Positions 11,660-20,372 of a stretch of 64,000 nt of DNA are shown here, piece by piece. This stretch comes from Venturia oleaginea (taxonomy: Eukaryota; Ascomycota; Dothideomycetes; Venturiales; Venturiaceae). The DNA lies in contig JABMLP010000013.1 in the NCBI GenBank assembly GCA_013176395.1, forward strand, positions 1,054,001 through 1,118,000, given 5' to 3'. The position numbers were made by a program, and so were the translations under genes. Below the pieces are notes generated by a model, which was not told the origin of the DNA, ran no database searches, and saw only the letters and a program-made list of their open reading frames with translations. Positions within the stretch are counted from its first letter, which is position 1, and the number at the start of each line of letters is the position of its first letter.

Positions 11660-12045
11660 ATGCAGTTCCTCGCCATCCTCCTCACGGTCGCGCCGCTGGC
11701 TTCTGCTTGGCATCTTCAACTCTACAGAGATGAACTCTACAAGTCTGTCCTCGAAGATCGATCTGGAACTTTTGGGCAACCATGCAAGGACCTTGCACAA
11801 GGCAACAAGGTAAGCGATCATGGTAGTAGGTCTAGTATGTGGGATCTTCCTGACATTGATAGGTTTCTTCGATGCATTGGAATGCAGATGGGCTTGGTCC
11901 TGTTAAATGCGAGATTGTTCTGTACAATTGGAGTGGCTGTAGGGAGGCAGGTGGTATTCTTGGGCGATCGAGGGGCAATTGGCATGTTCCCAACTTCTCC
12001 AGCCAGGCGAATGATAAGGTTGAATCTTACAAGATCAACTGTTGA
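11660..12045 (+). CDS. small secreted protein, 110 residues
   Basis: Exons 11660-11809 and 11863-12045 flank a 53-bp intron with a GTAAGC donor, CTGAC branch and ATAG acceptor. The N-terminus MQFLAILLTVAPLASA is a clear signal peptide, with cleavage likely after the Ala-Ser-Ala. The mature part is about 94 residues with four Cys (QPCKD, VKCEI, SGCRE and the last residue), probably two disulfides. Spliced exon 2 contains HWNADG, YNWSGCREAG and NWHVPNFSSQ. Without the splice the frame ends in an unrelated tail, so the intron is well supported. I recognise no family. An extracellular or effector-like role is inference from size, Cys content and secretion alone. Confidence 0.7.
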
Positions 12046-12179
12046 AGAACGATGAGCTGTGATAGGCAAGTTGGACGCTGCCAGGACTGAGTTGACGACC
12101 TGTTAGCTAGGCTGTATGGTTTGCTTTGATCTGATATAGCTCCCCACTGTCGTTTCCACAACAAAGACACATTCACATA

Positions 12180-13608
12180 ACGTGTTCCACCACCGAGCTG
12201 GTCAACCCACTGAGCTGGTCAAAAAGGCTTGGCACGACCAACTCATGTTATGACTCTTCAATTTCATCGCTATTAACAATAGATTCTAAGTCCGTCGTGC
12301 TGCTATCTGATTCAGATGATATCTCGATATCTTTTTTACAAGTTCGCGCATTATGCCCAGTTGCGCCGCAGTTCCTACAGCGCCGTTGAGTTGGTCGGGC
12401 TATTTCTTGACCACCACTACCACGAGCCTTCTTTGATCCCTGAGGCGCGACAGACGCCTCGGCAGCTACCTGCGCTGCTACAGTCTCATACTCCATAGTA
12501 CCACCTTGCTGGATCCACTTCCTTTTGCGCCATTTTCGCTTTGTCATTACTGCCAATTGCTCTTCAAGCTCGCGGTTGCGCGCAACAAGTAGAGCGTTTT
12601 GGTGTAGCATCAATTCAGCGCCCTTGACAAGCTGGGAAAATCCTGCCTGCGCAGTGACTGGTGACCGAGTATTCGACTGCCACGGCGTCTCCTGCGGTGG
12701 GGGTGCTGGTGGGGTACGTAGCCGTACTTCAAGGCGATCCAATACCACCTCCGCGCTAATAGGGACTAGCCCTACCATCTCAAAAGCCTTTCGACAGTTC
12801 TCTTTTGTAAACACGTCGAAAAACGCGTCTTTGAAGGCTGGGAGGAAGCCTTCTTTGTTGATATGGTAGACGCGTCGGCGTGCCAAGTCTCGAACTCGTT
12901 GAGAGTACTTGCACTTCAACGGCGAGAAGCAGACCACATCAAGCGGCTGGAGGATATGCGATGAATGAGGTGGCATACAGAGCGTTATGATCTTATGTTC
13001 GAGGCAGTAGTCCTTGAAATTCTGGTTGAGATGGCTCTCATGGCCGTCCAAGATGAGCAGCCTATACCCCCCCACTTGACGCGCCTTTGTATACGCGTCA
13101 AAGTGCTTCAACCACTCAAGACCAAGCGCGTTGTTTGTCCAGCCGTTCTCAGAGACCGAGAGCTTCCAATTCCGTGGTATATCTGCCTCCTCATACCACG
13201 CAGAGATGTGAACGCGTCCTTTGTAGATAATGGATGGCGGGGTCGCATACCCAGCGGCGCAGATGCTCTGGATAACTGTAACCCACTCGCGGTCGAGGAT
13301 GTATTGGACAATTGTCTGCTCTTCAGTCATAGTGAGCTTGTGTTGGGCGTTGCGAGTATCTAGGCGATACGTGATTCCGTTGTATCGGCTAGTCAATGTT
13401 GAAGGAGGTACATCAAACGCTTCAGCAGCGCGCCGGAGGCTTCGGAATTGGTGGGTGTTAAAGGCAGAAAGGGAAAGCTGAATTCTGCCTTCTCTGTTAG
13501 ATAATTGCGCATTTTGTTGTTGAGACATATCGTGTTAATGAGGGAGTTGGTCGTCTTGGCAGAAACTGACCAGCTCGGTGGGTTGACCAGCTCGGTGGTG
13601 GAACACGT
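12180..13608 (-). mobile_element. pogo/Fot1-like DNA transposon, internally deleted
   Basis: Both ends carry a 42-bp terminal inverted repeat, starting ACGTGTTCCACCACCGAGCT, with one mismatch (a T at 12211 on the left where the right arm has C). Both ends are flanked by TA (12178-12179 and 13609-13610), the Tc1/mariner target duplication. Each TIR contains the 13-mer ACCGAGCTGGTCA twice, separated by ACCC, and such direct repeats inside a TIR are usually transposase binding sites. The near-perfect TIRs suggest a fairly recent insertion. The enclosed transposase lacks its middle. Confidence 0.95.
12248..13528 (-). CDS. Fot1/pogo transposase with in-frame internal deletion
   Basis: The 426-residue open frame begins with a psq-type helix-turn-helix (FRSLRRAAEAFDVPPSTLTSR). 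It then jumps from TIVQYILD directly to REWVTVIQSICAAG. In complete relatives, and in the second element of this window, about 110-120 residues lie between these segments: the CENP-B/Tc5 DNA-binding domain and NFDETGF, the first catalytic Asp. The second Asp (LLILDGHESH) and third acidic region (LQPLDVVCFSPLK) remain, followed by a coiled-coil-like segment and a C-terminal CCHC zinc knuckle (CRNCGATGHNARTC). With one catalytic residue absent it should be unable to cut DNA, yet the frame is fully open. Confidence 0.92.
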   Translation of the reverse strand: MSQQQNAQLSNREGRIQLSLSAFNTHQFRSLRRAAEAFDVPPSTLTSRYNGITYRLDTRNAQHKLTMTEEQTIVQYILDREWVTVIQSICAAGYATPPSIIYKGRVHISAWYEEADIPRNWKLSVSENGWTNNALGLEWLKHFDAYTKARQVGGYRLLILDGHESHLNQNFKDYCLEHKIITLCMPPHSSHILQPLDVVCFSPLKCKYSQRVRDLARRRVYHINKEGFLPAFKDAFFDVFTKENCRKAFEMVGLVPISAEVVLDRLEVRLRTPPAPPPQETPWQSNTRSPVTAQAGFSQLVKGAELMLHQNALLVARNRELEEQLAVMTKRKWRKRKWIQQGGTMEYETVAAQVAAEASVAPQGSKKARGSGGQEIARPTQRRCRNCGATGHNARTCKKDIEISSESDSSTTDLESIVNSDEIEES

Positions 13609-13950
13609 TATGCTATACCTGTAATAAATCATTCCATACCACTAACCCAAGACAAAATCCATTTCGCTTCCCCGCAAAAGTGAAAGGGAACATGGCCGAA
13701 TAGCTTCTTGGTTGGTTTAAAAAGCCAATCAGTTTATCGAAGTGGTCAGCTCTAAATTCCGACACGATCGACATTGACCCCTACTCTCGCCCACTTCGCT
13801 GGGACTGGGTCCAAAACTCAATTCGCCGCGTAAAGTTTGCGCGCGTCCCCATCCAAAGACAACCACCACCAGTCCCCAATAATCACCATCTACCTGCCCA
13901 CTCTCCTCACCGAAAAAGAACATCAGCAGAACGCCCTCACTTCTATTACA
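13609..13950. promoter_or_regulatory. upstream region of the mtSSB gene
   Basis: The transposon's right end lies about 340 bp from the SSB start codon, so the insertion borders this promoter. The last 100 bp upstream are rich in C and CA runs, as in many fungal 5' leaders. No TATA box is obvious. Confidence 0.4.
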
Positions 13951-14492
13951 ATGTCTCTTCGCACAATGTTCCGTCCCGCTGCCACCAATGCGCGCGCATT
14001 CTCAACCACCTCCCGCTCCGCCTACGCCAAAATCCAAGTCATCGGCCGTCTCGCAGCACAACCCGAACTCGTCGACACCAGCACCGGAAACTCAATGGTC
14101 AGATACACCGTCGCTTCGGACTTTGGACCAAAGGACAACAAGCAGACTTCGTGGTGGAGGGTCGCCAACTTCCAGCCAGAGGGTGCTGGGCGGGACTTTG
14201 TCTTGGGATTGCCAAAGGGGTGCGTTAATGCATTGAAAAGATAATGGTAGAGAATGGGGACTAATTGCCATTTAGAACATTGATTCACTTGGATGCTGAG
14301 GCGCAGTTGGGCACTTATGATGATGAGGGCAAGATTCGTCAGAGATTGAACCTTGTTCAGCGTATGTTCTCCTCTTACAATTACTTGAACGAGTACTAAT
14401 ATGATTTAGGCTCCATCGAGGTCCTCGCTCGACCAAAGAGTGCATATGACGGCGATGCTGCCGCTCAGGAGCAAGATGCTGCTTCCGGTTAA
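13951..14492 (+). CDS. RIM1: mitochondrial single-stranded DNA-binding protein
   Basis: Exons 13951-14219, 14276-14361 and 14410-14492 give 145 residues. The first about 25 residues (MSLRTMFRPAATNARAFSTT) are basic and hydroxylated, as in a mitochondrial presequence. The OB fold follows: IQVIGRLAAQPELVDTSTGN, MVRYTVASDFG, a Trp-containing TSWWRVANF strand, LPKGTLIHLDAEAQL rebuilt across intron 1, and LNLVQRSIEVLARPK across intron 2. This matches the Rim1/bacterial SSB-like family, which coats single-stranded mtDNA during replication. The Ser/Gln/Asp-rich tail is short. Length and intron positions fit fungal homologues. A pogo transposon lies just upstream and a second one 1.4 kb downstream. 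Confidence 0.93.
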
Positions 14493-15862
14493 ATCGTTTG
14501 TCTTTTGTTCAGAGGTGTTGCAAATGGATGTGTATACCAGCTTGTGAGATAAGAATTGAAACTTGGGAGAGGGCGCAAGATTGATGTATCTTGCTCTTTG
14601 TCGTTGGCACCGAGTTTTTGATGACATTCGACTTCTTTGTTCAAAAACCTCTCCTCTCCGACAGGCCAATGGACAGTAACGAATCTCGTACAGTTTGTTT
14701 GTTAGATCAGGTTGAGCATAAATGACTTCTGTCATCGAAACATGAAATTTCTCTTGTTCTGCACGAATTCACATCGACATAATAGAGTTGACGTGAAGTA
14801 GCTTTCTTAAATTCCGAGTCGTGGCCCCTTGATAGGTTCTGCGCAGACCGCTAAAGCATGCCACACCTTTCAACACATCCAACACCCCACCCAAAGGAGA
14901 CTTCAAGTACAATCCGCCGCCTTGGCGCCATTTCCTCGAATGTAACATGGCCCTTCAGTTATGCATGGGTGTTTCTACATTCCACAGGTCATTTTCAAGA
15001 ATCAATTGAGGAGAGGAAGGGGAAGCTTTACCGCCACACAGGGCTGTGTATCTATAGGAGTGTATGAGCCCGTCTTCTCATGGATCATTACGAGCTCGCA
15101 GCTGCCATATGCCGCGGACTTCCGGCAGGTCTAGATTCGATTTAGGCATTATAATTTTTTTTTAAGTCTGGTAAGGTGGGTGACTTTACTGCTCGGCGGT
15201 AGTCTGCTGACGCGTAACTCGCGAAAGAGAAAAGGAAGGGGACTGCTGAGGAGGGCTTCATTGTTCGAGAATGTTTGCAAGATTTTTGAAACAGATCTGG
15301 ATTAACCTGGTACTATTCCGCTTCCTTGCCTTCTTATATCGTTTCTTCTACTGTCGGGTCCGCCCCCAAAAAGGTAGTGCTGGCAACCCTGTTTGCAATT
15401 GCTCACCACATACTAAGCACGCTGTGCGGAGGTGTGTCACAGAAATCTACGTTCTTTGGTTGGCCACGATAAGAATTCTAGAGTACTCTATCGTACTTTC
15501 GAGGATAACTAGGATACATGTGATTCGAGCTAACTTGTCTTCTAGGCAGCCAAGACAGCCCCAGATCAGAATTTACATTGAATTTATTAACGTTCACGCG
15601 AGATTTCGACAGGAGTGGAGTCTCCGGATCCACCTGTTTCAGGGCTATCACGCTCGTGCTTAGCCATCTTGGCCGCTTAGAAAACAAGTCATTTCGGGTT
15701 GTGACTGTCCTCGATATCCTCGTAGAAAATAATACTATCCTGGTTTGCAAGTCAATCCATACGATTCTCTAAAAATTTAGACTAGAATCCGAGAGACCCG
15801 CAGCTCTACCACGCTGAAATCAGTATGTGTGATTTTAAAGTACTTCTATAGTAATTCCAGAG
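14493..15862. other. intergenic region between SSB and the second transposon
   Basis: No gene is seen. Frames at 14858-15067 and 15271-15663 are short and lack recognisable motifs. The part after about 15100 is relatively AT-rich with many stops and may be relic transposon sequence. Confidence 0.45.
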
Positions 15863-15864
15863 TA

Positions 15865-16976
15865 ACGTAGTCTATAGGCCTATGCGCCATATATGCCTGT
15901 GCGCCAACCCTACCAAACGCGACGCGTTCCTCCATTACCACACGAGATGGTACCGCCACAACGACAAGAGGCCTTACACCGAGAAGGTAGGCTTGAACTA
16001 GCTGTTCAAGCCTATAAAAACGGCGATTTTCAAAGCTATAGAGCTACCGCGCAAGCCTATGACGTCCCACGAGATACCCTGCAACGCCGTATTGCTGGTA
16101 CTCAACCACGACTTGGTTCTACCGCGAAAAACCGCCTCCTTACACCCACCGAAGAAGAGTACCTTGTACAGCGTATACTTTCAATGGATGAACGCGGTAT
16201 GCCACCTACTGTTGCCGCCGTACGGACTATGGCAAGCCTTTTAGCCAGTCAACATGGCCAACTCGTCTCTGCAGGTCAATGCTGGGTACGCAACTTTATT
16301 AACCGCCACGACGTACTAAAATCGAAGTACAACCGCAAGTACGACTACCAGCGAGCAAAATGCGAAGACCTAGACCTAATTCGAGCCTGGTTTGAACGCG
16401 TACGACGTACACAAGCTGAGCATGGCATCCTCGATGACGATATCTACAATTTTGACGAGACTGGTTTTCAGATGGGGGTAATTTCAACTGCAAAGGTTGT
16501 TACAGGAGCAGATAAGGCTGGGAGACCGAGGACAACGCAGCCAGGCAACCGTGAGTGGGTTACGGTTATTGAGGCTACTTGTGCGAAAGGGTTTCCAATC
16601 CCTCCGCTCGTTATTTTCGAGGCAGTAATGCACCAGGCAGCCTGGTATTCAGACGGGATCCTACCACCAGATTGGGCAATTTGCGTGAGCGAGAACGGCT
16701 GGACCAACGAGATAGGTCTCTGGTGGCTAGCAGAATACGCCTACTGAGGGGGTTGAAAATGTACCTGCTCAGGTACGGCAACGAGCACCACCAAAGTGCA
16801 GCGTATGCCAGTCGCTTGAGCATAATGCTAGGACCTGCCCAGAGCGTCAAAGAACCAATTAAAATGTATATTACTGTTATAGATGGCGGTGTTGTTGAAA
16901 TATATACGTTTTTTGTAAGAATACTCGGTGGGGTTGGCGCACAGGCATATATGGCGCATAGGCCTATAGACTACGT
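15865..16976 (+). mobile_element. second pogo/Fot1-like DNA transposon, 3' deleted
   Basis: A perfect 46-bp TIR (ACGTAGTCTATAGGCCTATG at its outer end, reaching CAACCC inside) bounds the element, and it extends four more bases with one mismatch. TA duplications lie at 15863-15864 and 16977-16978. The TIR differs in sequence from that of the first element apart from the terminal ACGT, so the two belong to different families. The transposase ATG (15893) lies inside the left TIR. The right 230 bp are non-coding. Confidence 0.95.
15893..16747 (+). CDS. C-terminally truncated Fot1/pogo transposase
   Basis: The 284-residue frame has the psq helix-turn-helix (SYRATAQAYDVPRDTLQRRI), the CENP-B/Tc5 DNA-binding domain (EEEYLVQRIL to WVRNFINRH and NRKYDYQRAK) and the first catalytic Asp (IYNFDETGFQMG), then NREWVTVIEATCAKG and SENGWTNEIGLWWLAEYAY before a stop. 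The second and third catalytic acids (ILDGH and the following D/E) are absent, so the DDE fold is incomplete. DNA binding may survive. The truncation results from a deletion that joins the coding part to the right non-coding end. Confidence 0.9.
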   Translation: MPVRQPYQTRRVPPLPHEMVPPQRQEALHREGRLELAVQAYKNGDFQSYRATAQAYDVPRDTLQRRIAGTQPRLGSTAKNRLLTPTEEEYLVQRILSMDERGMPPTVAAVRTMASLLASQHGQLVSAGQCWVRNFINRHDVLKSKYNRKYDYQRAKCEDLDLIRAWFERVRRTQAEHGILDDDIYNFDETGFQMGVISTAKVVTGADKAGRPRTTQPGNREWVTVIEATCAKGFPIPPLVIFEAVMHQAAWYSDGILPPDWAICVSENGWTNEIGLWWLAEYAY

Positions 16977-17393
16977 TAGTTATTTAATTTTAGTAGCAAA
17001 AAGCGAGTCAAACCTGGGTTAAGAGATGAATAATTCCCTGTACAGGGATCGCTAAAGTATTTGCCCGCAACGGAGACTCTCAGATTCGCTTCTTTCAGAT
17101 TCAACTCGAACTTTTTCTGAGGCATCGTCAGGAATAATTTTGACTCTCAAATCATGATCGTGTTCCACTCTCTCTCTTGATAATTGTTGTCCTCACAGAG
17201 AAGAGGCAATGCCCCGGTTTCCGTGCAAAGTTGTACGCGAGGCACCTCCTGAGGATTAGAAAGTCTAGGGATTCCCTGCTTAGCTTAGAGAAAATATAGA
17301 GTAATGAAGCCTCTCGCTTAGTAGACGAGTCTTAAAGAGGAGTTCTTTGAGCTTGTTAGGACCTAGAAAGTGGTAGTATATCTCACCGTATCT

Positions 17394-17545
17394 ACCAGCG
17401 CGCCCTGGGTTGGTTTCAACTTTCTGACTCGTATCGATTGGTTGGTAAGCTGATCGATAAGATCTGAAGCTACTGATTAGCGAATCAACGCTACTAGAGG
17501 GCTGTTTTCATTCGTGATTGAAACTAACCTGGTACTTCAATTTCT
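17394..17545. mobile_element. MITE-like relic, copy 1
   Basis: The left end TACCAGCGCGCCCTGGGTTG and the following GTTTCAAC are mirrored imperfectly at the right end (GATTGAAACTAACC, TGGTA), where the CAGGGCGCG part is missing. The interior resembles copy 2 (AAGCTGATCGA, GATCTGA, CACTAGAGG-like and CTGTTTTCATTCGT). It is non-coding. Confidence 0.6.
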
Positions 17546-17586
17546 GATCCTTACCTCGCTTATAACTTTGCACGGAATTTACAACA

Positions 17587-17749
17587 TACCAGCGCGCCCC
17601 AAGACGGTTTCAACGAGTTTGATTGGTATCTATTCGCGTAAGCTGATCGACATTGAAATCTCGAGATCTGATATCTCTACTTGGTGAATCATCCCCACTA
17701 GAGGCCTGTTTTCATTCGTTATTAAATCCAGCCTTGGGCGCGCTGGTAC
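17587..17749. mobile_element. MITE-like relic, copy 2
   Basis: Inverted ends of about 15 bp (ACCAGCGCGCCCCAAG at left, CTTGGGCGCGCTGGT at right) enclose about 130 bp with no open frame. The interior is shared with copy 1, 40 bp upstream, so this is a small non-autonomous element family. No transposase for it is present here. Confidence 0.7.
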
Positions 17750-18368
17750 TTACTACAGTAGAATATAGCCGCGGGCCCGCGGACTAAAGTTCGTATTGAA
17801 CACGTCGGGATACGACTTCCATGGTTCAAGTTCTGGTCGGGAATCGAAGGTTCTGCTATCGCTAAGGATGGAATAATAGAACCACTATCTCTACTGTGAT
17901 AGGAGGAATGTTCGATTAGATTGATCATATTCCAAGGAAACATCCTGGGGGGAGGTAAGCATCCAGACTTCTCCAATTTTTGTTGCTTCCGGCCAGCGAA
18001 TTCCAGATCAAGCTTATTGGTGACCAGTTATGGACTCACCGACGCTTGATTAGGTCTTCAATAAGAACTGACACGGACCAGGTGCTGATCCGTGGCTGCA
18101 TTCTTTGGTGTTGATCTGACTTTTGGAACATCATCCTAACGGATGCATAGATGTCGTGGAATGATATGTCTTTTGGACTCTCCCTTGTTGAGACAGTGGC
18201 ATTCCTCAAGGTATTGGTTCAGAGGAATTTACTGCCGACTGTTATAAAAGAAGTCTTCTCCTTTGCGATTATGGAAGTTATCAGCTTCGTCATCTCATCA
18301 CGTCTACTGGTAATCATTTCAACTTACCAATCAACACTCCAGAAATCTAATACGTAACGACCGACACC
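17750..18368. other. intergenic region, upstream of the CFEM gene
   Basis: No gene is recognised. Short frames (17722-17976 minus, 18151-18357 plus) have no motifs. The last 100 bp serve as leader of the CFEM gene. Confidence 0.4.
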
Positions 18369-18723
18369 ATGCAATTCTCAATCACCGCCCTCCTCACCAC
18401 CCTCACCCTCGCCCTCAGCGTCGCCGCTCAAGTGCCCTACCACGTCCCAGTCTGCGGCCAGAATCTCCTCGCTGACACGCTCGAGGCTTCCGGTTGCAAA
18501 CTCGACGGTACTCACCCCTCTCCTTCCAAACTGTTTTACTTAGTAAATTGACTCTTGGCTAGAATTCCAGTGCATCTGCTCCAATGCCGCTCTTCGCACT
18601 GTAATGTCCGTCAGCATGCCGGCTGCTTGCACCGTCAAGGAGGATCTGAATAGCTTGGTGAGCAAGTACAATTTTCAGTGTGATGGCATAGGTGGGTTCT
18701 ATCCTTTGCCCTTGCCACAATAG
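18369..18723 (+). CDS. small CFEM-domain secreted protein
   Basis: Exons 18369-18507 and 18563-18723 (55-bp intron) give 99 residues. MQFSITALLTTLTLALSVAA is a signal peptide. The mature protein VPYHVPVCGQN, EASGCKLDEFQCICSNAAL, MPAACTVKEDL and NFQCDG carries the CFEM arrangement with the hallmark CIC. CFEM proteins act at the cell wall or outside in haem/iron capture, adhesion or host interaction. Six Cys are visible rather than eight: the second and sixth canonical Cys are missing. After CDGI the frame reads through a GTGGGT and stops at 18721; another intron there and a longer C-terminus cannot be excluded. No GPI signal is visible. Confidence 0.75.
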
Positions 18724-19130
18724 ATGGATGGGGTGTACGGTGGGTGGGGCGTGGAGAGCGTGAGATGGTGTTCAACAACAACTGGAAAGGGGAGTCAGAG
18801 GGAAGAGCCAAAGAAAGGGGCTTGGACGCTGTAAACAACTCGGAGGTAGACTCGTGAAAAAATGCGACCATAATTGCATGTCTAGCATTGACGCACAGTA
18901 TGTGCTTGGATTCTTGAGTAAGACAAACACACCGTTTGTATACCATTTCATGATGCGAATATCTCCCTCGAAAGAAAGGTGCGATGTTCTCTTTTTCCAG
19001 ATTCCAGCCCTCAAACCTACCATAAAACCAAGTATGAATATCACGATGGTCAACGAACACGCGACTGCCAGTGACATTCCAGCAATCGACTCCTCGGCAC
19101 GCTTCTACCGCTATTTCGAAGGCGTCATTA

Positions 19131-19912
19131 CTACAACTTTGCTGCCGACCTAACTTTCTTTCGCGCTTCCTCTTTGATTTCTCGTTCCATCTCATCGTCC
19201 CAAGGTAGCCTAACGCCAGTATGTTCAGGCTTCATTGGGATGTTTACCTTGTGATGTTCAGCTGTGCAATATATCGTCTTTCCATCGAGAGATGTCATTT
19301 CGCCTCTTATCATAGCCATTGTTCGGCCATGTTGGACAACCCAGGATCGCAGGCGAACAGTCGTCCCGATTGGCACGGCGCGCAAGTAGCTGATGTTGAG
19401 GGAACGAGTTACTCCGCCCAAGAACAGCCAGTATCCAGGCTTCTGCAACGGGCCCAGCGCAGTCGTTGTGCTCATGTCGAAAATCACACCAGCAGCACCT
19501 CCATGCATTACATCTTCCCGGTCAGACAGATTAGCAAGTGTCAATGCATGGACAGAATCCATCACAACCATACCATTCAAGTTCGAATACTTGTCGTCAA
19601 TCAACAGTTGGAAGAGTACGGATCCCTCAGGACCAGCATCGATCAACTTGATTGCCTCCATGACTTGCCGGTCGAAATCCTACGGCCATACATCATCAAC
19701 GGCGTTTCGAAACGTGGATTGCTACTGCAGGCATCTTACAACATGATGCTTTGAACGTTTTGAAGCCAAGATTCGATATCTGCAGAGGATCCGTCAATTG
19801 GCTATTCTGACTCTGTGCAGACGACATGCCATGTTCAAGGCGCGCACCTGTCAAATATCGACTGGACGGCAGCCATGGCCTTGATGCGGGCGGCATCTTT
19901 CGTTTCCACCAT
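19131..19912 (-). CDS. acyl-CoA thioesterase-like hotdog protein (PaaI/4HBT)
   Basis: Minus-strand exons 19912-19848, 19779-19740, 19679-19574 and 19513-19131 give 197 residues. The last intron is 60 bp and reads through in frame, but removing it gives NLNDVMHGGAAGVIFD, the standard hotdog active-site segment with HGG. Further motifs are AIKLIDAGPEGSV, LFLGGVTRSLNISYLRAVP, GRTMAMIRGEM and VEHHKVN-like AEHHKVNIP. The family hydrolyses acyl-CoA thioesters (ACOT13/PaaI-like). The C-terminus is charged (DDEMEREIKEEARKK) with no clear targeting signal. The start at 19912 is chosen because all four exons then join in one frame. Divergent from the MFS gene. Confidence 0.88.
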
Positions 19913-20372
19913 TGTAGAATTCAATCGTCCTAGATTATATGGACTCGATAGCAACGTCTATCATTATTATGTAGGTAACATACCTTTCTCCTCTTTGTCA
20001 CCACCTCGGCTTCAGAAACTCTCCCGAAAGTCCCGGCGACCTTGGGTGAGATTATTCACTCAAACAAATGGCCTCAGTCAGCCCTGCAGTAGCTGATTCC
20101 ATTGTCGTTTCCAACTCGTGCACCCGCCACTCCGCCGAATAGAATAGGGATGTATATTTAGATGCAGACAAGCCTTTCGATGATGAGGCTGTTCGCATAA
20201 GGGGTCAGCAACTCACCTTCTGCTCTGAAAATCATCCGGCTGCGCCATGTCTGCCATTTATTGAATCTGTACCTTCTCTGAGCTGAATCGTTACATCTTC
20301 CTTGAGATTCCACGCTGCGCGCACCCTTTCCCTTTCTTCTCCATCGACTTGTCCCATCCTATACTCGCAGCA
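19913..20372. promoter_or_regulatory. shared divergent promoter region
   Basis: The 460 bp between the thioesterase (minus) and MFS (plus) start codons contain no gene and must hold both promoters. No clear TATA box or known operator was identified. Confidence 0.4.

Noticed and set aside
11375..11821. 148-residue minus-strand frame over the secreted-protein gene
   Set aside because: It is antisense to the well-supported signal-peptide exon and has no family motif.
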